Shown: positions 19,945 to 32,081 of the stretch, piece by piece
How the letters are laid out: every line of letters starts with the position of its first letter
How positions within the stretch are numbered: the first letter of the stretch is position 1
DNA from: Monodelphis domestica
Taxonomy: Eukaryota; Chordata; Mammalia; Didelphimorphia; Didelphidae
DNA length: 64,000 nucleotides
Reading direction: 5' to 3'
Assembly: GCF_027887165.1 (NCBI RefSeq)
Contig: NC_077228.1
Coordinates: 207,833,979-207,897,978, forward strand
Notes under the pieces: generated by a model
What the model saw: only the letters and a program-made list of their open reading frames with translations
Told to the model about the DNA's origin: nothing
The model's database searches: none
Made by a program: the position numbers and the translations under genes

Positions 19945-21888
19945 AAAAGGGATCTTTTACACAACCCAGCAGCAAGAGTTAGAAAGAGAAATTCCATTTA
20001 AAATCACCCTAGACAATATAAAATATTTAGGAATTTATTTGCCAAGACAAGCACAGGAATTATATGAACACAATTACAAAATACTTTCCACACAATTAAA
20101 ATTAGATCTAAATAACTGGAAAAACATTAATTGCTCATGGGTAGAACAAGCTAATATAATAAAAATGACAATCCTACCCAAATTAATTTACTTATTTAGT
20201 GCCACACCTGTCAAACTACCAAGAAACCTTTTTATTCAATTAGGAAAAACTATAACAAAGTTGATTTGGAAGAACAAAATCAAGGAAACTAATGAAAAAA
20301 AAAAGTGACGGATGGGGGCCTAGCAGTACTAGATCTTAAATTGTACTATAAAACTGTGATCATCAAAATAATATGGTACTGGTTAAGAGATAGAAGGAAG
20401 GATCAATGGAATAGACTTGGGGTAAATGTCCTCAGCAAGATATTGTACGATAAACCCAAAGATTCCAGTTTTGGGGACAAGAACCCACTATTTGATAAAA
20501 ACTGCTGGGAAAATTGGAAAACACTATGGGAGAGATTAAGTTTAGGTCAATATCTCACACCCTACACCAAGATAAATTCAGAATGGGTAAATGACTTAAA
20601 TATAAGAAACTATAAGTAAATTAGGTGAACATAGTGTCAGACCCATGGGAATGGAAAGAACTTAAGACCAAGCAAGAGATAGAAAATATTACAAAATGTA
20701 AAATGAATAATTTTGATTACATTAAATTAAAAAAGGTTTTGTACAAACAAAACCAATGCAATCAAATTAGAAGGAATCAACAAATTGGGCAAAAATCTTT
20801 ATAATAAAAACCTCTGACAAAGGTCTAATCATTCAAATTTATAAGAAACTAAATTAATTGTACAAAAAAATTAAGCCATTCTCCAATTGATAAATGGGCA
20901 AGGGACATGAATAGGCAGTTTTCAAATAAAGAAATCAAATCTATCAATAAGCACATGAAAAAGAGTTCTAAATTTCTCATAATTAGATAAATGCAAATCA
21001 AAACAACTCTAAGGTACCACCTAACATCTAGCAGATTGGCCAATATGACAGCAAAGGAAAGTAATAAATGTTGGAGGGGATATGGCAAAATTGGGACACT
21101 AATGCATTGCTGGTGGAGTTGTAAATTGATCAACCATTCTGGAATGCAATTTGGAACTATGCCCAATGGGCTTTAAAAGACTGCCTGCCCTTTGATCCAG
21201 CCATACCATTGCTGGTATACCCCCAAAAAATAATAAGGAAAAATACTTGTACAAAAATATTCATAGCTGTGCTCTTTGTGGTGGCAAAAAAACAGGAAAA
21301 TGAGGGGGTGTCCATCGGTTGGGGAATGGCTGAACAAATTGTGGTATATGTTGGTGATGGAATACTATTGTGCTGAAAGGAATAATGAACTGGAAGAATT
21401 CCATGTGAACTAGAAAGACCTCCAGGAATTGATGCAGAGCAAAAGGAGCAGAAACTAGAACATCATTGTACACAGAGACTGATACATTGTAGCACAATCG
21501 AACATAATAGATTTTTCTACTAGCAGCAATGCAATGGACACAGGACAATTCTGAGGGACTTATGGGAAAGAATGCTCTTCACATCCAGAGAAAGAACTGT
21601 GGGAATAGAAACACAGAATAAAAACATGATTGATCACATAGTTCGATGGGGATATGTTTGGAGATGTGGACTTTAAATGATCACTCTATTGCAAATATTA
21701 ACAAAATGGAAATAGGTTTTGAACCATGATACAAGTAAAACCCAGTGGAATTGCTTGTTGGCTCCAGGAGGTGAAAGTGGAGGGAAAAAACATGAATCAT
21801 GTAACCACGGAAAAATATTCTAAAATAATTAAGTAAAAAAGTTTTTTAAAAATATACAAAACAGAAAAAAATAAAATAAAAGGGATCT
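19945..21888 (+). mobile_element. 5'-truncated L1 (1.9 kb) with target-site duplication
   Basis: Bases 19956-21877 match the last third of L1 ORF2 plus the 3' untranslated region of the L1 at 31350-38401. Readable pieces include 'NNWK/NINCSW', 'NPLFDKNCWENWKTLWERL' and 'HCWWSCKLI', broken by frameshifts. AAAAGGGATCT at 19945-19955 is repeated at 21878-21888. It is an ordinary truncated insertion. Confidence 0.88.
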
Positions 21889-22194
21889 CTTATAATCACT
21901 TCTTGATTATCTGTGCTAAGTGAACAGTGCAGATGATACAAAATGGTGGACAGAGTAGCAATATGGTTTCTTGAAATCATTGTTCATTAAGTCAGAAGAC
22001 AGTGTTTCTGGTTATAGTCATGTTACTAACTTGCTGTGTGACCTTGAAAAAAACACAGAACTTCTCTGGGCCTGTTTTCTAATTGGTAAAAAGGGTAATA
22101 ATGATAATATTAATAACTCCTCATATATTATTGTAAAAATCAAAATGAGATTTTTGTAAAGGTCTGAAAGTTAATAATTAAACTGCTGGGGAGG

Positions 22195-23505
22195 GGGAGG
22201 GGAGCAACTAGGTGGCTGAAGGATTAGAAAGTCAGACCTGCAGACATGAGTTCTTAGGTTTAGATTTGGTCTTAGATCCTACCTGTATGGGCAAAACACT
22301 TAAACCTCATTGCCTAGCCCAGGGATGACAAACCTTTTAGAGTCCATGTGCTGCTGGGAGCCATCAGACCACGACGCCTTGACAGAGTCACGCGTGATAG
22401 CTGAGAAGACCACAGAGTGGTCCTTGGCGAGATGTGATTGCCCACCCAGTCCCCCTTTACATGACCTCTTTTCATCAATGCCCCTTACCTATGAATTGAC
22501 ATGATTATTATTCCCCCTAGTTTCAAAAGAAATAATGCAAGAGCAAAACACCTGTACCCTAATTCTCTAAAACATCACAAAAATATCAGACTCTCAAACC
22601 CAATCCCCAAAAGACTATCATGGGTTAACTTTTACTTAGGTACATAATTCCCAGCAAAACCGCAGCTACAGGCCAAGTCCAAAACTTTCCCACTCACAGA
22701 AACCTATTCTCATGAAGCCAGCACACAAATCAATCATAGAGGCCCATACAATAAGTACAAGTACTTCAAATACTTCAAGCTTCAGTATGCCTCAGTGACT
22801 CGATTACACAAATCACTAACTCAGAAACTCCCTAGTAAGCCACCAGTCTAAATCTGAATTATGTTCCCAGTACCCCTCAACTCAATGATTGTTGAATTGT
22901 CTTTTAAGAACTTCTGATTAATTATTCCATTTTATTACAAGCAATAAGTTTTCCTTGATTGTTTGTAAGCTCAAAACTTCTCACAGGGTAATGAGAAAAT
23001 TAAGCCATCTGTGACAAAATCATTTATCTTATATACTATATGTAATCACAATACAAAAATATAGAATGTTAATCAAGTGATTTGTTAAAAGTTAATGTAT
23101 CACTTTTCAAATTATCTCTCTTTGAGCATGTGTGTTAGGTAATGTATTTGAATGCCAAGAAAACGATTATAAAAATAAAAACCAAGCCTGGGAATGATGG
23201 AGCAGCTATCAGATGCGAAGCAATCCCATGGCAGTAATGATTAAGCTGTCTTCCCTTTGTTATTTATTTTGACTGATCAAACCTATCAGGAAACCCTGGA
23301 GTTGAGAGTGAGGCTGAACCCCGCCCGTGTCAATGTGCCCTGCCCTGCCCCCTCTGAGTGCCAGATGTGCCCCTCTTTCACCCACACAGGGAAGAGAGAA
23401 AGAACTCTCATTGGACAGTTGATATGAAAAAATGTCTTTACTTCTATTCTACCTTGGAACTGCTACAAAGTATCAATCCTAAGAGAAGGTAAGAGTTTAA
23501 AAATA
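22195..23505 (+). mobile_element. SINE split by a composite insertion
   Basis: Bases 22195-22320 hold the 5' two thirds of a tRNA-derived SINE, up to 'cattgcctagccc'. Bases about 23437-23505 hold the rest ('ctaccttggaactgctacaa', 'agagaaggtaagag'). The 1.1 kb between them is foreign: a hAT-like end at 22321 ('gatgacaaaccttttagag'), an LTR-like middle (about 22520-23270), and a C-rich end similar to the hAT at 11717. No clean duplication was found at the split. Confidence 0.65.
22321..23430. mobile_element. hAT-like fragment containing an LTR-like segment
   Basis: The first 60 bases resemble the left end of the hAT at 11717. The last 160 bases ('gccccctctgagtgccagat') resemble its C-rich interior. 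The middle has 'tataaaaataaaaaccaagc' near 23170, like an LTR TATA or poly(A) region. Limits are approximate. Confidence 0.4.
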
Positions 23506-24845
23506 AAAATCATCGAACTGTCATTAAAATCCTACTCTGATGTTTCATCATACTACAGAAATGGCCTTGGGTTCTCAAAGGTCATGCCAACATAGCACAA
23601 GCTCTGATTGGTCCTACCAAGTAGTAAAAGCATTCAACTCAGGTTTGGTAATGAACTGTCTGTTATTTACTGACCAAGCTAAGAGCCAAGATACTCATCA
23701 TGAGAAATTTGGCCACCAATTATTTTTAGTTATGATCAGGTGTGTGCCAAAGCCAGCTTGCACCAGTTTGAAGCAAGTTGTTAAATTTTTAGTGTCGGCA
23801 TTTACTCAGAAATGAGCAAATACTACAAATCAGGGCTTGATTTATTGCTGTGTAGATTGTTTACTTTTTAAAAAGGAGAGAAAATGTTCATGATGAAAAT
23901 TAAACCTAAAAGTGTGTCATTCATATTTTTTTTCCTAGAACTGGTTATTGAACATTTATCAGCTCACCCCCCTGCTGTAAAAACTCATGAAGACTATCTA
24001 TTAAAATCTATAGGGCAACTTTTTTCTTTGGCATATTCTGCCAAAGCAATACTTGATTGACCTGGAAAACTCAACAAAAAGGGCAAAGGAAATAATACAA
24101 CACAAAATGTCAAAGATTTGAAATCCATTAGAATAAAAGGGTACTCTGATGACACTGACCCAACTTGGCTAAATGACCTCATGTTCTGAGGCTTTTTCAA
24201 TAACTTTTGAGTGACACTGTATGATCATCCATGTCTTCAGAGGACATGAATCATGTTACCCACCTCTTTTAATGGACACAGGGTACAGAAACATAAATTT
24301 GAGTTACTGTGTAGATTTGTTTTGCTTGACTAGGTTTAATCATTGTGAGAGTAATAGGGGGAAGGGTGTTAGGGAGTAGAGAGGTTAGCAATAGTGATGT
24401 AAAAACTCAGCACCCCCTAAAAATGGGTGCAGTCTCTGCCCTCAAGGACTTTTTTAATCTAATGAGAGAAGAGAAAACATAAAAGGAAGCTGAAAAGCAT
24501 GGATTGGGGCAGAGGGTAGTGATGAGATAGGTGACAAAACTGATACTATTATGGAGATCTTACAAAATGATGAGGTTAGATCAGTAATAATGGAGAAATC
24601 AGACAAGTCCCAAGATAGTAAAGCCAGGTAAAGAAGTGAGGAGATATTTGCAATGCCTATGACAATTATTGGTCTTTTGAGGGGGGAATGAGTAACTCCA
24701 AGTAAGGAAACTCTGCCTATCCATACAGATCTATACTTCTCTGTAACTTATAATGTAAATTATCTAAGGTTGGGTACAGAAATTTCATTCAAAGGAGAGA
24801 CAGACAAGAAAGAAGAGATTACTAGGGGGATAGACTAAGAGAGGG
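23506..24845. other. Intergenic sequence, no gene recognised
   Basis: A 91-codon frame at 23540-23815 has no features I know and no splice context. A fragment like 'ctctgccctcaaggac' near 24430 is a common ancient repeat motif. Nothing else is supportable. Confidence 0.4.
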
Positions 24846-25089
24846 ATTATTCCTCAACAAAATAAACTCCAAATATATACAAAAATACTTATAACTCTTT
24901 TTATGGTGACAAAGAAGGAGAAACCAAGGGATCATCAATTGGGGAATGGTTGAACAAGTTATAATATGTGTATGTGTGATAGAATACTATTGTGCTATAT
25001 TAAATTATAAAGGAAATGGCTTTAGAGAACCTGGGAAGGCTTGAATGAAATGATGCAGAATGAAATAAACAGAAGCAGGAGAACAATTT

Positions 25090-25842
25090 ATACTGTCAAC
25101 GTGAAATCTGGACACCTCAATTTAACCCTGCTCTTTGAGAAACCCCAGTACCAAGCACACCTATTTTGGGCTGAACTATATATCTTGGACCATTTGGGGA
25201 CCCTAGTTTGGCGAGATTAGTAAATATAGTCAAAATGTTGAGTGCCTTTATTTGTTTTATTATTATTATTATTTTTTAAACCCTTACCTTCCATCTTGGA
25301 ACTAAGGCAGAAGAGTGGTAAGGGCTAGACAATGAGGGTTAAGTGACTTGCCCAGGGTCACACAGCTGGGAAGTGTCTGAGGCCAGATTTGAACCTAGGA
25401 CTTCCCATCTCTAGGCCTGACTCTCAATCCACTGAGATACCCAGCTGCTGCCCCCCCCCCCCTTTATTTGTTTTAGAAGCTTCTCTCATTGTATTAAAGT
25501 CTTCTCAGGAAGTCCAGCTCTTAGTTTGACCCTTTGTAATTGTTATAGTTGACTGCTCCCTGATACCTCTGAGGCTGGTTGCAACCTCCTTGCAGCCTTT
25601 TTACAGTTTGTCTATGCTCGACATACCAAATAAAAGATCCCCAAGTTCTGTCCCTCTTCGAAGCTGGCATCTAGCGTGGTACCTACTCCCAGGGATATGT
25701 CCCCAGAGTCCCCAGGGCGTAGGCCCTGTGTAGATCTTGGTGCTCGGTGTGGTGGCTCAATATTAGGTCTATCCCTGTCCTGATTAAAGACTTTTTCCTG
25801 AATATTAAATAATTCTGCAGTTTTTTTCCAAGTTAACAATAC
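25090..25842 (+). mobile_element. Solo LTR with 4-bp duplication, itself carrying a SINE
   Basis: The LTR 25094-25838 starts TGTCAACGTG and ends AAGTTAACA. ATAC occurs on both sides (25090-25093 and 25839-25842), and removing the LTR restores the L1 sequence. AATAAA lies near 25630. Without the SINE the LTR is about 0.53 kb. A 4-bp duplication is usual for gammaretrovirus-like (class I) elements. I saw no internal retroviral genes. Confidence 0.75.
25246..25475 (-). mobile_element. SINE1/WSINE1-type SINE inside the LTR, minus strand
   Basis: The SINE 25260-25461 is in reverse orientation and ends in a C-run. CTTTATTTGTTTTA at 25246-25259 is repeated at 25462-25475. It is the youngest layer of a three-part nest. 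Confidence 0.88.
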
Positions 25843-26285
25843 CATGACAAGAGTATTGTAAAGACAAACCAATTTTGAAAGACTTGGGAAATATGATCAG
25901 CATAATCACCAACCACATTCCAGAGGACTCATAATGAAACATACTACCTACTTTCTGATAGATATGAAAGACCTGAAATCAGAATGAGGTCAGTGGGAAA
26001 CGGCCAACAAAGAAATTTGACAATTTGACATGGTCAGTGAAGAAACTTGTTTTGTTTTACTATACTACACATTTTTGCAATATTTTTTTTCCCTCTCTAT
26101 TCCAAATTTGGGGTAAGAAAAGGATGGAAGAGAAATAAGGCAAATTTTTATTAGCTGAAAGAAAATTTTTATTAAAAAAAGTGATGCAAACAAATGGACA
26201 ATTAAAACTTTTTTTATAAATGCACAGTGCAAATGAAGTTCTGAAGGAAGAATAGACAGGTAGGACACTTTTGAAAGTAACATAC

Positions 26286-26475
26286 TAGACTGCCAAGTGG
26301 GTCAGTGGATACAGCGCTAGACCTGGAAGCAGGAAGTCCTGGGAAGTCCTTGGCCTCAGACACTTCCTAGTTGTGTGACTCCAAGCATGTCACTTAACCC
26401 CAGATGCCTAGCCCTTACTGCTATTATTGCCTTGGAACTGATACTGAGTATCAGGTTTAGTAAGGGATAAGATGG
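26286..26475 (+). mobile_element. Marsupial tRNA-derived SINE (SINE1/WSINE1-type)
   Basis: It contains 'gggtcagtggatacagcgct', 'cctcagacacttcctagttg' and 'gatgcctagcccttactgc'. The B-box part has a small duplication ('gaagtcctgggaagtcct'). Confidence 0.8.
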
Positions 26476-27060
26476 AGATTTATAGATTCATAAATATTTC
26501 TCTTTTTTGTTCTGCTATGTGTAATGAATATTCTTTTGGGGGTTGTTTCAGTTCAGAGTTTTTAACAAGGAAAAATGTATAAGTCAGATTTTATATTGTT
26601 TACTATCTGTTGATGTTAAATTTATAAATGTACACCATTAAGTGTAACCTTCTTGACAATATGGATACCAGTTTTAAAATTAGTACTTAACCAAGGACCT
26701 AACAGGGCATTCTGATCACATCTGTTTAATAAATGTTATATTTCTTATATTGCCAAATTACTGAGTGTTAAATCTTTAAGTGTTTGTGAAATTTGTCATG
26801 ATTTTATAATTAAGTCATTCCCCCTAATGAAGCATGCAGTGAAAGTAATCACACTAATAAAATCTTGAATTTTTTGAATTATTATAATTTTAAATTATTT
26901 CATATTTAACTGAGCGTATTGTCTTTCTTTAATAGGTACATTTATAATTTAGAAATTCAAGGTACACAAAATAACGTGTACATAAAGAAAAGCTAAGAAG
27001 CTATCCAAAATAGGATATCAATATATATATATGTATAACTTAACATGTGCAAAAGACTGT
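26476..27060. other. A/T-rich intergenic sequence, nothing recognised
   Basis: No open frame, RNA gene or repeat could be identified apart from a short AT run near 27020. Confidence 0.45.
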
Positions 27061-27402
27061 ATTATGTCAACCTGAAATAAGAGGTTACCAAAATAGCAAC
27101 AGGGGTCTTTAATCCAAGGTAGGAAAATTACAATTCAGAGTCATCACACAGAACTAGTGCAAGAATGCTCGAAGTGGGGTAGAAAGGGCAGGGTTTAAAT
27201 ACACTTCAACTGGAGAAGTGATTAACATCTAGAGAGATCAAAGGGCTCCATAAGTGATTAACATCAGATCAGGTCAAAGGGCTCCAGGTGTAATTAACAT
27301 TCATCAGATTAAAGGGCTCCAGATGAAGTAAATTTCCAGAGCTTTCACAAGATTTGCTGTGAGGTCAAGGTAGCCCCCTCTGATAACTGCATTTAACAAT
27401 TA
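27061..27402. mobile_element. Small solo LTR with 4-bp duplication and internal tandem repeat
   Basis: The segment 27065-27398 (334 bp) starts TGTCAACCTG and ends CATTTAACA, with ATTA on both sides (27061-27064 and 27399-27402). It contains three diverged units (27218-27322), each combining 'attaacat' with 'aaagggctcca'. Orientation was not settled. Confidence 0.62.
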
Positions 27403-27919
27403 TGTACTGGCATAGGTGGGGAGCTAGCAATCTACTAAAAAAGATACAACACAAGTAAATAAAAAGTAATTTCAGTAAGGCAAAAAAGTATGAACAGCTG
27501 GGAGGGTAGGTTGGGAAAGGTGAGTATCAGGAAAGACTTCCAGTAGGAAGTGGTACTTAACCTTTGTTTTGTGTGCTGGAAGAACATTCCAAACTTAGGA
27601 AAACAAAAGCACAAAAGTGGCCTATTAACAGAGAAGTGATGGACCACAGGTACTGAATGAGGTATACATTATCAGACACAATTAAAATATATTTGTTTTT
27701 CTTGATTCTGTTAAAAGGGAGAGGTTTGTTTTTGTTTTTGGTCAGAGTATAATCCGAGGAAGAGATGGGTTAATGATAATGAAACCAAAAAAGAGAAAAA
27801 AATGTTTAAGTATTCTTTTAATGCACAGAAAGGAATAGATGGAAGGTCAAACAGAGACATAGGCAGGGAGGCTTTGGAACTGTGTTCCATTTATTAAGTG
27901 TGTATATATTTTTTTTATT
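27403..27919. other. Intergenic sequence, no gene recognised
   Basis: Possible old repeat remnants (a purine-rich block near 27840), but nothing assignable. Confidence 0.4.
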
Positions 27920-28093
27920 TTATTTTTTAAAAAACCCTTATTTCAGTCTTAGAATCAATATTCTAAGGCAGAAGAGTGGTAAGGGCTAGGCAATGGAGGT
28001 TAAGTGCTCAGGGTCACACAACTAGGAAGTGTCTGAGATCACATTTGAACCCACTACTTCTCATCTCTATCCACTGAGCCACCTAGCTGTTCC
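27920..28093 (-). mobile_element. SINE1/WSINE1-type SINE, minus strand
   Basis: Reverse copy with 'cagaagagtggtaagggcta', 'cagggtcacacaactaggaa' and 'ctgagccacctagctgttcc'. It has small internal deletions. Confidence 0.82.
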
Positions 28094-28584
28094 CTATTAT
28101 ATACTTTTAAAATCATAAAATCAATAAAGATTTGAAGTTTCCTATACTAATCCTTTTTATCTATTCTTCCTTGTAAATGGTTATGTTCTTTATGATGTGT
28201 TGGTCAAGTTCTGAATAACCAAAAAGAATTATTTTTAAAGTATTTTTTAAAGCATAAGGCAAGAGATATTGCATATGGGGAGCATCCTGCATGTCAGTTT
28301 CAAACAGAGATGAGAATGAAAAGTAGTAACTGGAAATATACAAAATTGGAAAGGAAGTTGGAAAACCACCTTAAATTTTGTAAAAAAGTACCTTAAATTC
28401 TAATCTGGAGATGTGATGTAAGAAAACACTTGTTTCCCAGAGTGGTAACATTATTAGCTGAAGTTTCCTTCCACAAGTCAGATGTTATTAGGCTAGTACC
28501 TAAAGAGAAGGTGCTGATAGGAAGCAAAAATAGAGAAAGAAAAAAAAAGTTCCACAAAGAGGGCAAAGAATTGGAAATCAAGAG

Positions 28585-30410
28585 GTTAACTGCTGAATAA
28601 GTTATGGTATATGATTATGATGGAATATTATCATGCTATAAGAAATTACAGGTAGGATGGTTTCAGAAAAACCTGGGAAAACTTATATGAAGTCATGCAA
28701 AGTAAAATGACTAGAACCAGGAAAACATTGTACCCAATAATAGCAATATTGTAAGGATGACCAACTGTGAGAAACTTAACTACCCTAATCAAGACAATGA
28801 TCCAAGATAATTAATTCCAAAGGACCCATAATGAAAAATGTTATCTAGAGAGAGAACTAATGAATTTATAATGCATAGTGAAGCATACTTTTTAAACTTC
28901 ATTTTTCTTGTTTGCCTTTTGGTCTGTATTATCTTTTGCAACATGACAATATTGCAATGTTTTAGATTAAGTCCACAAAAAACTCAACTTTTGCAGTATG
29001 GACTTACTATTTGACAAAAAAAAAAAATGCTAGGAAGATGAGGAAAATAGCCTGGGAGAAATAAAGGTTAGACCAATATTTCACACTATATACTACAATA
29101 AGTAAATTTAAGGACAAGGAAGGAAATCCTTTTGTAACTATGAATAGGAGTTCTTGACCAAACAAGGGGTAGATAGGATCACATGATACAAAATAGGCAA
29201 GTTTAACTACATAAGACTGAAAAGTTTTTGTTTCTCCAAAATCAATACAGCAAAAATTTGATGGGCAGCAGTTAAATAGGAAAATAATCTTTGCAGCAAA
29301 TTTCTCTAATAAAGGTCTAATATCCAATACATAGGGGGAATTGATTCCAATACATATACAAGAATAAGAACCATTTCCTAATAGATACATGGTTACCGTA
29401 TGTCAACAATTAGGTAGTTCTCAAAAACGGCATACTGAAAACCAAATCAAAATTCTACAAATCCATAGTAAGAGAAAGTCAAAATAAAACAACTCTGAGT
29501 TTCTATCTAACATTCATCAGATTGGTAAATATGGGGTGCTGAGGGGAATGGAAATTAACTGATTATTAGAGGAGCTTTGGAATAACAAGAACTCTAAAAA
29601 ATTTTGACAGATCTATGAATTGGTCTAAAGTGGACAGTGTGTTGAACCTGGAGTCACAAAGACCTGTGTTCAAATACTATGTCTTACTAACTATGCAACC
29701 TAAAGGAAGCCACTTAACCTCAACTTCAATTCCCTCATTTGTAAAATGGAAAATGGGGATAATGATAGAACCTACCTGATAATTATTGTGAGGATCAAAC
29801 AAGCTAATCTAGATAAAACACTTTTTAAAACCTTAAAACATATAAATGCTAGCTGCTATTACTATTGTTATTACCAGAATTATACCTCAAAGAAATCAAA
29901 GAAAGAACCTATATTTCAATAATAGTTAAAAGCTACACTTTTTATTCTAGCAAGGAACTGGAAATAAAGTGAGTGGCTATTAATTGGAGAATGAACAAAT
30001 CATGCCATCTAAATATAATTATTTTTATTATATATAATACATGCATATATTTATTATATATACATATAAATATTATATTTATATTATATTTATTATTAAT
30101 ATTAATTTGCTGTAAGAAATAAAAAGGGGATAGATTTTTTTAAAAACTAAGAAAGTCTATATAAAGTAATATAAAATGAAGTGAATACAACTAGAAGGAC
30201 AATTTATAGGCCTATATCATTTAAAAGAAAAACTACTGTGAAAGGTAATTCTCCTCAACATAACAATCAAGCACTAGACTAGAAGGATGATGAATCTCCT
30301 ACTTTTTTTGACAGAATTGACTGACCAAAGGTACAGAATGAGATATATTTTCATATATCACTAATTTGTTTTTGTGTTACAATGGAACCTTTTTTAAGGG
30401 AGAAAAATTA
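28585..30410 (+). mobile_element. Old, rearranged L1 remnants with a MIR insertion
   Basis: The L1 3' region is visible near 28600-28980 ('tgatggaatattatcatgct', 'atgactagaaccagga'). A second, out-of-order ORF2 and 3' fragment follows at about 28990-30410 ('ggacttactatttgaca', 'caactctgagtttctatcta', 'agcaaggaactggaa'). A MIR copy lies at about 29630-29870 and an AT-rich low-complexity block at about 30020-30110. It is heavily diverged. Confidence 0.55.
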
Positions 30411-30589
30411 AAAGGGAGAGTAGACGAGCATTGAGAGTGATTAAAAAGAATCAAAATAATATCAATGAATCACTTTAAAATCTCAGAAGAGAGCAGGAGG
30501 TTCAGAAAGAGGAAGAGACAAACAGGACAGTATTAAACACTACAATATTTCATTGAAATATACTTATTTTTAAAAAAGCTATATGTAGC

Positions 30590-31332
30590 TGAGATTCATG
30601 ATTTCTTATGCAGCCCTCTTTTTCTATTCTTTGAATAGGTAAATGTTCAAATTTGTTGATACCTATCAAGGTTGTAATGACATCAAGATCATTATTAATG
30701 TTTTCTATAATAAGGGAATGGGGTGTATGGGGTGCTCAGGGAGGGGTGGTATCTCTGGTATGGAGGGCTTGTCGTGCCCTCCTAGTGCAGCTCTCCAGCC
30801 ACTGACCCCCACCTGACACCCAGCTCTCACTTGTGGCTCCCAGTAGCTGCTAGCATGCAGCAGCGGCCACACCCCAGGCAAGGCTTCGACAGGCCTGCTA
30901 AATCTTGTGAGGATAGCCAGCGGGTCATAGACACCTGGTGAACCAGGGCTTTGCTCACCCAGCATGTGAAGACTGCTTCGGCTGAACAGACGGAAGAAAC
31001 CAATAAGAAGGTTCAACGGCTGAGATGGCAATGCAGCAAGGCACCATGGAGTGCTTAGGGCATGTTGGAGCACAAAAGACAACATGGCAATCCAATGCAG
31101 CTGAGGAAGTCTCCAGATGTAACGATTTTTCATGCCAATGGACCCAGGCTTCCAACGCCGAGAGAGTGGGACTGTCTCTGTGCATCAACTTTTCCACTTA
31201 AATCTCTTTCACGCACAAGTATCTTTGTGCACACTCATCTACATCACAGATGAAAGTGCACAAAGACAATCATCATCCTCAGTTACTGAGAAACTACTAC
31301 CAACCAAATACCAATAAGGGAAGGTTTCCTTT
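30590..31332. other. Unidentified block with GC-rich part (about 30720-31130)
   Basis: The block is less A/T-rich than its neighbours and has overlapping open frames on both strands, the longest 142 codons on the minus strand (30705-31133). It ends right at the target-site duplication of the L1. The style, with many CAG/CTG and CATGG motifs, suggests an old retroelement part, possibly RTE or proviral, but I cannot name it. Confidence 0.35.
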
Positions 31333-32081
31333 AAGATGTATAGGCACAGAAGATGGCAGGTTAGCAAGCAGCAAAACTTCAGACCTCGTGGAAGACCCTT
31401 CCTTACTGATACAGACTGAATGCTCCTAGGGCACCGAAATTTAAGCTGAACAACAGGACAGAAGTGGGGAACCCTCCTTCTGGACTCAAATCAAAAGGTA
31501 CACCCCCCAAAAGCCAGAATCCGAGAATACTCAGGGCTAAGGGGAAGGCAGAGCGAAGGTCCCAGGACCCCTCCCCCACAACCCAGAGGGCTGAGCCCCC
31601 AGCAGCAGCGGGAATCTCTGAGCAGGCAAAGGTGCTGGTTTGGAGGGTCTACCTTGTGAGCAGCGGGGTGCCAGGCTCAGGGAATCCAGCTTGGACAGCG
31701 GGGAGGAAGCCAGGGAGAAACGGGCAGTGGCTGGGTCCCTCCATCGGGGCTCCAGTCTCACCGTTGCCTCAGGACACATCTAGACCAATCCAGTTAAACC
31801 TAATCTCATCAGAATTCCTCAGACTTTAGGGAGGCGGGCAAAGGCACTTGCAGACAGCGGAGAAGCTGCTGGAGAGAACTGGAGAGAGCCTGGGCGGCCC
31901 AGCCTTCCAGGAGTCTATAGAGCCTCAGAGCTTCATACACATACAGCCCAACCCAATTGAACTCAATCCAATCAAAAGCCTCCAGAGGACAGGGAAGCTA
32001 ACATTCCTCCCCTAGAGACTGTACCAAGAGATCTGACAAAGCTCCAAGAGGGGAGACTGACAGCCACAAAACCAAAACAAA

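Larger units (their letters stand above)
24846..26190 (+). mobile_element. Old L1 3' end interrupted by an LTR
   Basis: Before 25094 the sequence reads as L1 3' region ('atcaattggggaatggttga', 'gaatgaaataaacagaagca'). After 25842 the same L1 resumes ('gagtattgtaaagacaaacc', 'ccacattccagaggactcat'). The gap is the LTR described next. Confidence 0.7.

Noticed and set aside
23540..23815. 91-codon frame downstream of the split SINE
   Set aside because: No known motif, no splice context, no poly(A) signal nearby. A chance open frame is more likely.
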